Below the pieces are notes generated by a model, which was not told the origin of the DNA, ran no database searches, and saw nothing but the letters and a program-made list of their open reading frames with translations. Of a stretch of 64,000 bases of DNA, positions 1-11,444 are shown one piece after another; the stretch's first letter is position 1, and every line of letters starts with the position of its first letter. The position numbers and the translations under genes were made by a program. The DNA comes from Rattus norvegicus. Taxonomy: Eukaryota; Chordata; Mammalia; Rodentia; Muridae. The stretch is taken from positions 1,819,326 through 1,883,325 of the forward strand of contig NC_086033.1 of NCBI RefSeq assembly GCF_036323735.1, read 5' to 3'.

Positions 1-1240
1 ACAGGAGCAAATGCTAGTTAATGCCCTGGATTATTTCCAGATCATACGGCTTCTGCTAAGACAAGGAAGAAAGCAATATTGTGCTGGGCTAGATTTTCAG
101 AAAAGTATTGTAGAAATTAGAACACTGGTGGTACAAACATACAAAATGCAGAAAACTTCCCTCCATGAGTGGTCAGGCTTGGGCTTCACAGAGCTTCACT
201 CACTGCCTTCCCACAATCAAGAAGCACAAACCCAATGCCGATCAGACAGGATGATAGAGACTTCGGCACCAAGATTATTAAAAACAGCCCGAACATTAAC
301 TAATGCAGGATTCTATATTTGCCTGTTTGACTGGCATTTAAGCAGGATCCTGGAGCTCGCAGTTACTTTGCCCCTTACAAAGTCATCATGAGAAAAGCTG
401 TGGCTCACTGTTCTTCCAGTTGTTTAGCAAAGTGGGAAGGAAAGGGGATTCAAAGGCAGATTCAAGCCTTAACATCTTAGAGTCTAGCAGGCAGAGGCTG
501 GTTCCTGTTCACCCTCCAAGTCCTTAATATTGGATGGATAAAGAGCCCCATTCGTGTTGTTTGGGCAACAATTCATCCATGTAGACCTCATCCAAACAAT
601 TAAGAAATCTTAACTGTTAGTTCTAACTTGTAGGCATAAAATATACTCCTGAAAACACATCTCTGCTGTTTCTAATTCATTTCAAGTGGCTCTGGCCCTG
701 AATCTTGACAGCCCTGTCCCAATCTAACTTACATAACAAGCACCATTTTTTATGACTTAATGAAATTACTAATCATTATTATGAGAGTGGCAATATAAAC
801 AACAATAATTACTGATACTGAAAGGCCTGGTAGGTCCTAGGCATAATGCCAAAGGCTTTCCATGCAACATGTCTGACAGGTACTGACCACTGTTCAGGGA
901 ACTGGGTCTTAAATGGGTCAAAGGAAGCTCCTCATAGTTACCAGGCAATACAAGTGAAACTGGGATTCAAACCATGAATTTTCTGCTCCTAATTGGAGTC
1001 ACTTAATCAGAATCCCTTTTTGTCTCTGTAACTAAAGTCATGCCTGCACCAGGTGGTAGCTTCTACAGAAGTCTGGTTATTGGTCATGGAAGCACACCCC
1101 TCATCAAGAGAACAGCCAACAAGACACAGTGATGGGCATGTGTTTTCTAGGAGGGTAACTTTTATACATTGCAGATTGGAATGTAAACCAGTATAGTCAC
1201 GACAGAAGTCATTGTACAGTGCCTTCGAAAGGCTAAGAAT
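1..1240. other. unrecognised non-coding sequence
   Basis: AT-rich unique-looking DNA. The open frame at 11-391 has no recognisable family, biased composition or splice context, and I treat it as chance. I see no repeat that I can name. Confidence 0.5.
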
Positions 1241-1242
1241 GA

Positions 1243-1373
1243 GAGCTGAGCATGGTGGTACACATAGGTGATCCTTCAGAGGCAGAGGCAAGAGCATCAA
1301 GAGGTCATGGTTATTCTCAGTTACACCACAAACTCGAGGCTACCCTGAGCTATGAGATCCTGCCTCAAAAAAT
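1243..1373 (+). mobile_element. B1-type SINE, degenerate
   Basis: The 7SL-derived head 'gagcatggtggtacacat' starts near 1246. It is followed by a 'gaggcagaggcaagagcatc' segment, a 'cgaggctaccctgagctatg' segment and the 'gatcctgcctcaaaa' end, then an A-rich tail (aaattaaactaaactaaacaaaca). This order matches rodent B1 (7SL-derived, Pol III). Many substitutions indicate an old copy. Confidence 0.75.
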
Positions 1374-1419
1374 TAAACTAAACTAAACAAACAAAAGTAA
1401 CTAAAACTAGAACTAAAAT

Positions 1420-1690
1420 AGTCCAATTCTACCTTTCTTGGGTATCTACCCAAAGATATCTAAGGCCTCAAACATCCATGTTTACTGAAGAATCACAATA
1501 GCTAAGACAGGAAACTTGCCTAGATATCCATCATCAGTTGAATGGGTAAGTAAAAAGTATACACATACAGCAGAATTTCCTTCAGTCAGAGAAGAATGAA
1601 ACTGTAGCCTTTGTAGGAAAATAGATGCAAAGGATAGACACTGTGTTAAACAAAATAAACCAGATTCAGAAAGTTTTATCTCATACACAG

Positions 1691-1722
<32 letters not shown>

Positions 1723-1915
1723 GTGCATGCCATATATGTGACATGAAAGTAGAAGATAAATTTCCTTGGGGGAGGAAACTATCAGGAAGGGGACGGGAAA
1801 TGGAAAAAGGATGTTGGAGTGGAATCAAAGCACATGGCACACAAGCATCAAGGTGTCATTGGGAAACTCACTTAAAAACACGGATAATGATTTGGGGAAG
1901 AATTTAAAACCTTAT
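1420..1915 (+). mobile_element. ancient LINE-1 3' end (ORF2 tail plus 3' UTR)
   Basis: Around 1438-1463 the plus strand still encodes the LINE-1 ORF2 C-terminal signature LGYLPKDI (family form LGIYPKD). After it come the spacer 'ccatcatcagttgaatgg', the block describing the final ORF2 codons, a CA microsatellite and a purine-rich 3' UTR ('gaaactatcaggaaggggac'). That is the layout of old mammalian L1 3' ends. It is heavily mutated and non-coding. Confidence 0.7.
1690..1719. repeat. (CA)n microsatellite
   Basis: Uninterrupted CA dinucleotides, lying inside the ancient L1 3' UTR. Confidence 0.95.
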
Positions 1916-4194
1916 GAAATAAACATATGAATAAATAAATTTCATTTCTAAGTCCACTATTTTGATCATTTTATATATGGAGAGATGTTTTCTTGAAGCC
2001 CAGAACCACCCGCCTAAGAACAGATATTAAAGGGAAATAAAACATAAATCTGTGCCAGAACACAGTGGCTTGGCACTCACTCTCACACTCATAGAAAGAA
2101 GCTAATTAACTCAATCCAGTCAATGACCGATATTATTAAATGTTAGGAATTAAATGAAGATTTTAACATAAATAAATGAAAGAAAAGGCTTCCTGTCTAC
2201 CCCTCCCCAACTTCTTCCCTCTGGACAGTGTGTTAATTGGATATTTTCCAAGGGAAGAAAGGGAGCCTTTCTTAACGTCTGAGTCTTCAGATCCCAGTAG
2301 CATATTTTCCACATAATAGATATAAATAATGAACACAGGGCTACATTAATTTTAATCCATGTTAAATATGGTTTCTGGGTTGAGTTTATTTGTAACACGT
2401 TCCTTCCCTGAGCTATCCCTCCCCTCTCCACTGTGTCACCATTTGCTTGAAATTTCACAATATGAAAACGAAAAAAAAACCCAATCCAGTCCTAATTATC
2501 TCCTGCAGGATCATAAAAATAACATTAATAAAATGTGGTAACTATCAGTGGTGATCATTACCAGGTCCACGTCTCGAGGCAATAAAATACGGCACCCCAA
2601 AGCAAGAAGGATGGACACAAGCCCAACACCACCACCACATTAGCCACATACATTTGCATATGTGCTCTGCATGTAGACTTAAAGGGAATAATGAAGAGAT
2701 CTTTAATCTGAATGGACAAAGATTTCAAATGTGCATGGCTGTGTACAGACTGCCTGGCATCAGTACAATACCTTCTACTTTAAAAAAAAATTGTCATATC
2801 CACAACTTCTAGATTTTGTGCATCTCCCCTGACTCAAAAAGCTGTATCAGAGCTGTTTGTTCAATCTATGCAAGCACTTCAAGTGAAAGAAAGGAAGGAC
2901 AATATGACCTCCTTGAACTCACTATGATTCAACAAACTGAGTTGGAAACCCAGGAGCTCTGGTACCCAGTAGAATCTCCCATTAGCATGGTTTTTCATTG
3001 AGAGAAACCACACAGGCCCCATAACAATCAAGACCCCTAGTTGTCATAGTCAAAGAAAACCAACAAAATATAGCAAGAAGAACAGGCAAATAAGACGCCT
3101 TCAGGGAGTGAAGGACAGACACTGGACGTTGCCCATATTAGTGATAGAGAAGTGAGGTGCAAAGCATTTGATGTCAGTTTGGTTCTACTACATGATCACC
3201 AACATAGATAGATTGTCCTGGAAAAGTATATTTGGCCATATCAAATAAGGAGAGAACCAACTGACCAGTTTGTGAAACAGATTGCTATATTATTTCCAAG
3301 CACAAATAAGACTTGAAGTATCAAAATGCCAACATAAAACATAAGCTTTGTTCCCATCATAAAATATACAATATTAAAACTTTAATACACTGAGGGAAAT
3401 TCAAGTACATTATCAGCTATTGACAGGTACTCATGGTTATGGGAAGATAAGCAAAAGACATTAGCCTAAATAAATAAATAGATATAAACAGCATGTAGCT
3501 GGACTCTAATGAATTAATTCTGTAATTGGTCTTCCCTGAACTCCACAACGGTCTCCATTAGACCTTCCTACACAATCCACGCATCGATAACAGGATGTTT
3601 CTATATCTAGGTCTCTGGCCCAAGCCAACTTGCAAGTCTTGACTAATTCCTCAGGAAATAAGAATAACCAAGGGTCAAGTGGAAGCTCATCAGAAACAAA
3701 AGCCCTACTGTTGTGTAAGGAGTACTATCAAAAACTTGGGCTATAGCCTGATACAATCACTTGATCAATAAACACTACTTTAAGTGAACTTATTTCTCCG
3801 GACATACAGGATGCAAGGAACACTAGAATTAGTCAATACTGCTATATAAGCTTAAAACTGATCTGTTGGCACCTGCATCATGAGTTTGAGGCCAGCTTGG
3901 GCTACTTCAATCCTGGATATCAGAGTTACAAGTGTGGCTTGATAAAATTCAAACTGCCAACCCTTGACCAAAAGTTTCTGATTTACTACTTCTAACATGA
4001 GATCTCAGAATCTACACTTCTAGCAAGTTTCCCAGGAGTACTGATGCTGTTGGTCTAGGGACCTCCACCTTGCGAAGGCTTTCTCTAGACCACAGACTTC
4101 ATTTTAAAAAGGATGAAACCTAGACCCAAGGAAGGGAGGTGAGTTCCTCATAGGGCTAATGTGCAGTGATTCAATCCCTAGTATCAAAGAGATC
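1916..4194. other. unrecognised non-coding sequence
   Basis: No gene seen. 2230-2560 is non-repetitive with AT-rich homeodomain-like words (gttaattgg, aacattaataaaatg) and could be a weak conserved element. 3880-3925 holds a possible B1 scrap (gagtttgaggccagcttggg). Small open frames here are scattered on both strands and match no family. Confidence 0.4.
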
Positions 4195-4640
4195 TCTTTT
4201 GCTATAAATGTAACTATGCCTATCCCCAAAGTTTGTATGTACAGTTCTTAACTCCTAACACTTGAGCATGTGACATGAACTGGAAATATGTCCTTGCCGT
4301 TGTGATGAATACTTAGCATAGTAGGATAAAGCTTAATCCAGTTGTACTGGTATCCTTACATAAAGGGGAGATACAGATACAGAGAAACACACATAATCAC
4401 AAAGATAAAAAAAGGAAGCTTCAACTCTCCATAAACTTCAAAGACACACAGCTATCTACAGGAGAGGCCTGGAACACATTCTCCCTCATAGGCTTCAAAA
4501 GGGAGCAACCCTGCCTGCACCTTGATCTTAGATGTCAGCCCCAAGAAATTTGAGACAACCAAGTCCTGCCGCCTGAGCTACCCAAAGTGCGGTGATCACT
4601 GCAAGAGTCTGAGCAAACTGTGTACACTTAGGGAAGTGTG
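4195..4640 (+). mobile_element. ancient mammalian LTR (MLT/MaLR-type), degenerate
   Basis: The order of blocks recalls ancient mammalian LTRs: 'tatccccaaagtttgtatgt', 'gaaatatgtccttgccg', 'tccttacataaaggggaga', 'cacacataatcac', 'gcctggaacacattctccct', 'gcaccttgatcttagatgtc' and 'caagaaatttgaga'. The block 'caccttgat.ttagactt' near the 3' end is typical of the MLT/MST group. The exact subfamily cannot be fixed by eye. Confidence 0.55.
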
Positions 4641-4724
4641 GGCAAATGCTCTGAAGCAGCCTCAGCATGGGCTTCTCATCCCTCTCATCTCTACTCCCTT
4701 GACCTCTTGATTCTTTAACCTAAA

Positions 4725-5109
4725 TGTCCATCCGAGGATGAACCAACAAGGGAAATGTAGCACAGCTACATTATAGAATTCAATTAAGACAAAATCATGA
4801 CATCTGCAAGAAAGGGTATGTAACCAGAGATGATAGTTTCAAACAAACCAATCCAGACTTAGACCAACACTGTATGATTTCTCTCACATGCAGAATCTAG
4901 GTTCAAGTTATACATGGTATGTGTTTGTGTAGGTTATGAGATGGGAAAGTGGGCCATGAGAGTTGAGGAAAAGATCTTGGAGGTAGATGATAATGGAATG
5001 TGTAGCATGAAGCTGGAGAGGAAAGGAGTTTGGAAGGAGGGAGAAGAGGAGAATGCAGTGGGAAAAGGAGGGGAGAAAAACAATACAAAATAGAATCATA
5101 CACACAGAC

Positions 5110-5112
<3 letters not shown>
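4725..5112 (+). mobile_element. ancient LINE-1 3' end
   Basis: The plus strand carries decayed versions of the L1 ORF2 terminus: 'gtagcacagctacattatag' corresponds to the '..WYIYTMEYYSA' region, and 'gatttctctcacatgcagaa' to the end of ORF2. A purine-rich 3' UTR follows. No open frame survives. This is the same class of relic as the one at 1.4-1.9 kb, in the same orientation. Confidence 0.65.

Positions 5113-5150
<38 letters not shown>
5113..5150. repeat. (CA)n microsatellite
   Basis: About 19 uninterrupted CA units at the end of the ancient L1 fragment. Translated frames across it are artefacts. Confidence 0.95.
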
Positions 5151-5155
<5 letters not shown>

Positions 5156-5446
5156 ACAGATGCCAAAATAAAAGTGCCATTAATTTAAGTGCCAATTTAA
5201 AAATTAATTTTAAAGATCAGAGGTTCCTGTGATTCTCAGTGCCTATGCCCCAGTAAGTACCCTGTTTGGGGTGCAAGCCTGATTGATAACATCTTAACAA
5301 AGCAATGTGGCTGTAGGTCTCAGGGACCCCATGAGCTGATCATTCTTACTAGCCACTCCTCTTGGAGGATTCAAGATATAGGAACAAAAAACCTAGAGGG
5401 AAACAGGTATGCCTTGGACCTGAATGACAAGTAAGGCAACAAACAA

Positions 5447-5450
<4 letters not shown>
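5151..5450. other. unrecognised non-coding sequence
   Basis: No recognisable gene or repeat between two microsatellites. Confidence 0.4.

Positions 5451-5505
<55 letters not shown>
5451..5505. repeat. (GA)n microsatellite
   Basis: About 27 perfect GA units, a pure purine strand. Confidence 0.95.
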
Positions 5506-5506
<1 letters not shown>

Positions 5507-5835
5507 ACCTTGCTACAAGAATATTAGGCAGACATTAAAGTACTTTTCATTAGGAATATATAATTACATGGAAAATGCATATGTTACAAAACCAACTACA
5601 AAAGCAGAATATAAAGTCTATATTAAAAAGTGGTAGGCTGCTCCAAGGAATATATTAAAATATGAGGAAATTTTAATTGGAGAGCTTGAAGGAGTATTCA
5701 AAGTATTTTTGTTCTTTTTCTAAGTTGCTTCCTCCTTGAATAACACAGGTTATTTTCTTAAGAGGAAAAATACTGAAGATGACAAATTCTTTTTGTTTAC
5801 CCTAGCTCCTTTCTGCTACTATTCCATTAAGTGAG

Positions 5836-6140
5836 TACCACCATCACTGTTACCACCTCCACCGCTGTCACCACTGCTGTTGCCACCACCACCACCATCA
5901 CCACTACTATCACCACTACCACCACCACCACCACCACCACCACCACCACCACTATCACCACTACCACCACCACCACCACCACCACCACCACCACCACCAC
6001 TACCACCACCACTACCACCACCACTACCACCACCACTACCACCACCACTACCACCACCACCACCACCACCACCACCACCACCACTACCACCACCACTACC
6101 ACCACCAACAACAACAACAACACAAACACCAACATCAACA
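5836..6140. repeat. (CCA)n / (TGG)n trinucleotide array
   Basis: About 300 bp of CCA triplets with regular CTA variants (CCACCACTACCA blocks between about 6000 and 6105), ending in an AAC-rich tract at 6106-6140. All six frames are open as homopolymers (Thr, Pro, His, Val, Trp or Gly runs), so the long frames here are not genes. The regular CTA interspersion suggests expansion of a higher-order 12-bp unit. Confidence 0.95.
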
Positions 6141-6460
6141 ACACCAACAACACAGGTACAACAGAGCCACTCTACAGTTCACAAAGCTTGACTATTATGT
6201 TCTTACAAGGAGGGAGGGCCCTCCTTTTCAGTTCCAATGCTAGGTTTATGCCTTCAGATTTGATTAGAGCCACTTTCCTCTGTACCAGCTGGGCAAACTG
6301 AAATTGGAACATAAGGTTTCCCCCCGTTTCTGCCCCAAGTGCCTGATATTGGTTTCTTCCTTCAAATCTTTGCAAGCTGCTCCTACATAAAGAACAATAC
6401 TCAAATTTATCACCCTTTATCTTTCCAGCTGCTCTTTCCTGTAGCCAGTCTTATTTTTTA

Positions 6461-6636
6461 TCTTCTTCTTCTTCCTCTTCTTCTTCTTCTTCCTCTTCTT
6501 CTTCTTCCTCTTCCTCTTCCTCTTCTTCTTCTTTTTCTTCCTCCTCCTCCTCCTCTCCTCCTCCTCCTCCTCTCCCTCCTCCTCCTCCTCCTTCTCCTCC
6601 TCCTTCTCCTCCTCCTACTCCTCCTCCTTCTTCTTT
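6461..6636. repeat. polypyrimidine (TTC/TCC)n tract
   Basis: About 175 bp of almost pure C/T on the plus strand. It moves from TTC-rich to CTC-rich with only isolated purines. Such homopurine:homopyrimidine DNA can adopt triplex (H-DNA) structures. Confidence 0.9.
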
Positions 6637-7990
6637 TGCCATAGTACCCACATTCAGCAGCTGAAAACCGACTGGGGTTGGAATGGCTCTTCTAAATAAA
6701 GCCATTCTGAAAGGACTTTAAGTGTATTCACAGTTAGGGTGAATTGCCTCCAGAGCCCTCTTTTCCATTTCATCTCCAGCTTAGACTACTAAACTGAAGG
6801 ATCTGAGTTCTGAGTGAAGATGTGACAACATGTGTGCATACTGTGGAGAGAAGGCACTGTCTCACATGGGAGCCTTTGACATGTAGTCAAACAGACTCAC
6901 AGCCAATAAGAGGAAGAGAATGAGGGAGATGGAAAGAGAGCAAAGACAATCAAAACTCTGTGGCTGAGTTCCACCAGATATTTGCACTTGAACAGCCTAC
7001 AGTCTCTCATCCTTCCTTATGAGAGGATAATGTCTGCAGGAGTCTGTGGTGAATGCACTTCTGGGTAAGCAGAGGCAGCCAAAACTGTTAAATCACATGA
7101 CTCACAGATGAGATACTCAATGCAGATAGAGTCTCAGGACTTCTTTAGTACTGACTACAACTGAGTCATTACTCAGTTGAGGATGTGTTGAATGTCCTTA
7201 GTCATTTGGCATGTGTAAGCAAGTACACATAATGTATACGTATAGGCATACATATAAACAGAGGACTGTGCACATGTGTCATCTCATACAATAACCTTTT
7301 ATGATCACTTAGTGGAGTATTTGACTCGATAAGGAGTCCAACAACGCCCCCTTGAATTATATGCAAGGACATGTACAAATGTGCTTGGTTTTAGGTGGAG
7401 GGTCAACACCCTGAAGCAGATTTACCAAAGGCAAATGTCACCATGAGAAAGTCCGGTCGCACTGACTCTGCCCATGCTATGTTAGGCTGAACATGCTTGC
7501 CCCACTTCTTTGCATGGTGACTAGTCTTCTATAAAGTAGGGCAAACCAAGTCATACCCAAGCCCTCTCTGAACACACCATGTAGCAGCAGGGTTCCTACC
7601 CTAGGAAGCTGCCCAAGTGGTTCTTCCATGCAGAATGGGCTAACAGGTGAGACATTGGGATGGGCTAGCAGGGTGGCAGGTATTCTGACAGGTGTTCTCT
7701 AAGACTCTCTGTCCACTCTCAGAATGTAAGCAAGTTGCTGAGCTCTCAAATCTTCCACTTAACTCTTAAAGGCAAACTCATATTACCATTCAAATCCATT
7801 TCCAGATGTTCAATTCAGTGGTCCACTTCATTTCCGCCTTCTTCATTTCTTGAATATGATTCCATAAAACTTTAATTACCCTCCCCAATTTTTATATCAA
7901 ACACTAATGTCTGTTAGAGAGGCAAGGCAAATCTTTTTACACCAGGACACTATGTAAATCTTGCCTAGGGAAGACACTATGGAAATCTTG

Positions 7991-7993
<3 letters not shown>
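6637..7993. other. unrecognised non-coding sequence
   Basis: No gene, named repeat or strong motif seen. Only short chance open frames. Confidence 0.45.

Positions 7994-8049
<56 letters not shown>
7994..8049. repeat. (GT)n microsatellite
   Basis: About 28 perfect GT units. Confidence 0.95.
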
Positions 8050-8050
<1 letters not shown>

Positions 8051-8099
8051 CAGAGGTTGGCATTGGGTATCTTTGTCAATCACTTTCTACCTTATTTCT

Positions 8100-8256
8100 T
8101 AAGACATGAACTCCCAGAATCAGCCTTCTCTCATCAGCGCTGGAATTACAGATACCCACTACCTTGCCTGACATCCTACCTGAGTGAATGGGAATTGAAC
8201 TCAGATCCTTATGCATTCCCAGCAAGCACTTTACCACCTGAGTTGTATCCTCATTT
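8100..8256 (-). mobile_element. tRNA-derived SINE (B4 / ID_B1-like), minus strand
   Basis: The plus strand reads as the reverse complement of a B4-type SINE: 'gctggaattacagatacc', then 'gggaattgaactcagatcct' and 'cagcaagcactttaccacct'. The last block is the complement of the tRNA-like head with its Pol III A box. It is degenerate. B3 or ID_B1 are alternatives. Confidence 0.6.
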
Positions 8257-9115
8257 AATATCCTCAGAAGAAGAAAAGAGTCACTTATGTGTAAAATAAT
8301 GGACTAACACCAACACACAAGCCTGTATATTTTATAATGTTTCCAACAAAGTAACAGAAAGTTGAGTTGACTTTCCTAAGCCACCCTAGCTGGGAATCAT
8401 ATACTTACAGACCCCATCTTGGTCTAACAGCTGCTTGCAGAGAAGAGAAAGGAAATTAAAGGAAGTCTTGGTCCACTGCAAGCCAGAAACCAGAGTACTC
8501 CCTCACCAACTCTAGGGAATGTAGCGCACACGCTTGCCCTCCTCCCTCCATCCTCCCCCGATCTTCACCCTCAGCAGTGGCATCCACAGCCATGAAAATA
8601 CATTTCTGTCACCAGTGCCATCTCTGGCAAGGCATGGGCTGCAGTTTTAGTTTATAAACCTGTAACTCGGATACCATCTCCTTTTTGCCCTCTGCACAAG
8701 CCCATAAACATTCCCAGCTCTGGCTCATGACGGGTTCTTTGCTCTAATGGAAGCTCCCTCCTGGATATCCCCAAAAGAGAAAGATGTGTCTGGTAAGTGG
8801 GAGAGGTCAGAGCCGAGCACAGCTATTTATTACATATACTGCGACCAGATGGATCTAGCTCATCCATCAAAGCCCTCGTCATCCTCATCACATTAGCTGC
8901 TCAGAAAAGCCTCCTGCTCTTTCCCCTCGTGGTCCAGCTCAGCCTGCCTCTCCTCCCCTCTCCTCTCTCTCCTGCTCACTCCCTTTCATGCACTTTCAGG
9001 AAAATGAACCTTCTCTAACCCCATTGCTGTTCTCCTTAAATCACGGCTACCCATCACTCCGAGGCTATTTTTAAACTTTACTTTTATCAATACTCATCCT
9101 GTAGCTCAGGGAGAT
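8257..9115. other. unique-looking sequence leading into a putative conserved block
   Basis: No gene recognised. From about 8560 the DNA is non-repetitive and richer in CpG than its surroundings. It contains a pyrimidine-rich stretch at 8920-8990. Confidence 0.4.
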
Positions 9116-9410
9116 ATTAAAACTGTACTGGGGCAAGGAAGGGCGTTTCTGACACTTGCTCCCTCATTCATCAGTTCCTCATAGGCCCGTTGGTGACAAT
9201 GAAAAGATTTCACAATGCCGCGCAGCAGAAACTCATTCTCCTGCTCATCCATCACGCTCAACCTAGCAGCAGTTCCGCTGACCTAATCTGCAATGGCTCG
9301 GCACCCGCCGGAGATTTCTTAAAGGCCCCTCTCATTGTTGTCCCTAACAAAGGCTAGGCCTGGGCCTTTCGATAAGGAGGCTAACTGGTGCAAGGATTAA
9401 TGAAATAGCC
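9116..9410. promoter_or_regulatory. putative conserved non-coding (enhancer-like) element
   Basis: Non-repetitive, well-balanced sequence retaining many CpGs (for example 'aatgccgcgcagcagaaac' and 'ggcacccgccggaga'), which is unusual for bulk rodent intergenic DNA. It carries a facing pair of SOX-like sites: CATTGTT at 9333-9339 and AACAAAGG at 9346-9353. No coding frame is supported. The inference rests on composition and motifs only. Confidence 0.45.
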
Positions 9411-9804
9411 CTTCATCTCCTGAGTCTTGGGTTCAAAGACTGCGAAGCATCGAAGCCAAGCACCAGTGCACAGGCTGAACTCAGCACAGCCAATAAATGA
9501 TATTGCTGAACCTAGAGAAATGCAGAAATCAATATGGGGGACACAAGAGGATGGGGGGGGTCCCCCAACTGTGATTGCTTTCAGCAACCCATGTTGTCAT
9601 TCATATGCTGTCTTGTTTCTACACTCAGCAAAGTACTAGTCCTATGTACTAGGCTTTGCTACAAGCACTGGTGCTCTGGTGATGAGAAGCTAAGTGCTAA
9701 TTCTAAGGAATTGTTGCTCATTGGAAGTTAAGGGAAAAATAGCCAAAGCAAAGATGTCTATGGCAAATTATAAAGAGAATTACAAGAAAAGTACTTGACA
9801 GTTC
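9411..9804. other. unrecognised non-coding sequence
   Basis: The overlapping open frames at 9381-9731 on both strands have no recognisable family. Nothing else seen. Confidence 0.4.
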
Positions 9805-10115
9805 AGCTAGAAACTACATCTCCCAGCTGCCCCTGCAGCTTAGCGATACCATGTGATAAAGATCATGCTAATGGAGTACCAAGAAGGCATTGTGTATAAG
9901 GTTGTTGTTATAGTCCTAAAAAGAAGATGACTGTAGTTCCTGCTGACTCTCTTTGTTCTGTGTGATGGAACACAGACCCCAATCATCATGAAGACATTGA
10001 GAGCAGTTAAGGGGCTGTCAAAGCAGCCAGGTCCACAAAGCCTGGGTCCCTGAATGACCACAGGGAGGAGAAAGAGCAGAGCAGATGTATTGCATGACCT
10101 TTGAATTGGTCATGG
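9805..10115 (+). mobile_element. possible ancient mammalian interspersed repeat
   Basis: The blocks 'aactacatctcccagctgcc', 'cctgcagcttagcgataccatgtg' and 'aagcctgggtccctgaatga' recall an old mammalian LTR or DNA-transposon consensus ('acatttcccag ... gcagctaggtgtggccatgtg ... gagcctgggtccctgatgac'). Family assignment is uncertain. Confidence 0.3.
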
Positions 10116-11394
10116 CAAAGATCCCAGCCTTGGCTTCAAGTAGTGCTTTTGTATGATAGAGGAAGTATTAAAAGGCCTCAGATATCCAAACCTCTTTTGT
10201 CCTTCAGAGGTGTCTGAGTGAAACTGTAGGATAAGCCCTGCAGGTCTCTGTGTATTTTGCCATTGACCTCAGCTCCACTTAAATGCCCAGGATAAGAACA
10301 AATGAGACTCAGAGACCCAAGAAACGAGCAAGATAAGCACTCCTGATTGACCGAAGTTCACATGCCATTTGGCTCTTCCTCCCCAGCCCTGCTAAACAAA
10401 ACAGACCCTTCTCTCAGATGCTGCAGTTCTCAGTGGTGCATGCTGGTCAACACACTACTTACTCCCTCACCTGTTCTGGGACTCATGGCCTCTGGCCTCT
10501 CCTGGGACTCAATAGAGTTCTTTAGAGTTAAGAATTCCATCTTGGCTTCTCTCCAAAAGGGATTTCAGAATGGGATTTGGCGAGCATTTTGTACTCAAAT
10601 TTATGAACCAACTTCCAGAGAACGGAGAGACCAAAGAACATGGAGACACCTAGGGAACTGTGCACTGTAAGCTCTATCTGAAGTGTCAGGACTTAGTCCT
10701 CCTTCTGGAATCAAGGCTGTAGCTGGGTTCTAGAAGACATTTATCATCTGCCCAGAGCTGCATGCCAACTTACAGTGGGAAGTCTACCTAATATGGTAAA
10801 CAGTCTTTGGACCATGACCACAGGACTGATCCTAGCACTACACTCTCTGTTCTATCCCTGGGCTGGGCTCTATACTCAAGGAGTCATAAACCAAATTGGG
10901 TAGAATGCTGTGTGAATTATTCTAACTTGCCAGTTGATACAGGGGTCAAGTTCTTTGCATCTCTGGGCCTACTAGCCCTGACTGTTCAATGTCTCTAAGG
11001 AGCTACCCTTCCAGAATCAAATTTGCAGCAGCGGTGAGCACAGGACAAGAGTTTCCCTGGTGTCTGGGTTGGTTGAGCCAACAAAACAGAGTCCCTGGAA
11101 GATGCTTTCCCCAAGGTCAAAAGCCAAAAGACAATCTCCAGATACTTATTGTAAACCCTACACATAAGGAAAAACATAACCCCATGTCTTTGTCCTATTA
11201 ACTTCAAGGTGTGACTCAGAATAGCACAATATAATTGCTATACATGACCTTAATTCTGCCTTGGTATCTTTGGTGAACCTTCTACTCAAAATGTATCACT
11301 ACTTTACCTTGACTTGATGTGATGTCATCATTCCAATACTTGTATAGTGTGATGAGAGATAACAGGAGAATGAGAGACAGAGACACAGAGAGAA
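10116..11394. other. unrecognised non-coding sequence
   Basis: No repeat or gene identified. The open frames of 60-107 aa match nothing I recognise. Confidence 0.4.
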
Positions 11395-11444
11395 ACACAC
11401 ACACACACACACACACACATACACATACACACACATACACACAG
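11395..11444. repeat. (CA)n microsatellite, interrupted
   Basis: CA units with TACACA interruptions, flanked by AGAGACACAGAG purine-rich runs. Confidence 0.9.

Noticed and set aside
5827..6301. Long homopolymeric frames (poly-Val, poly-Thr, poly-Pro) on both strands
   Set aside because: They are products of the (CCA)n array; every frame is open because the triplet contains no stop.
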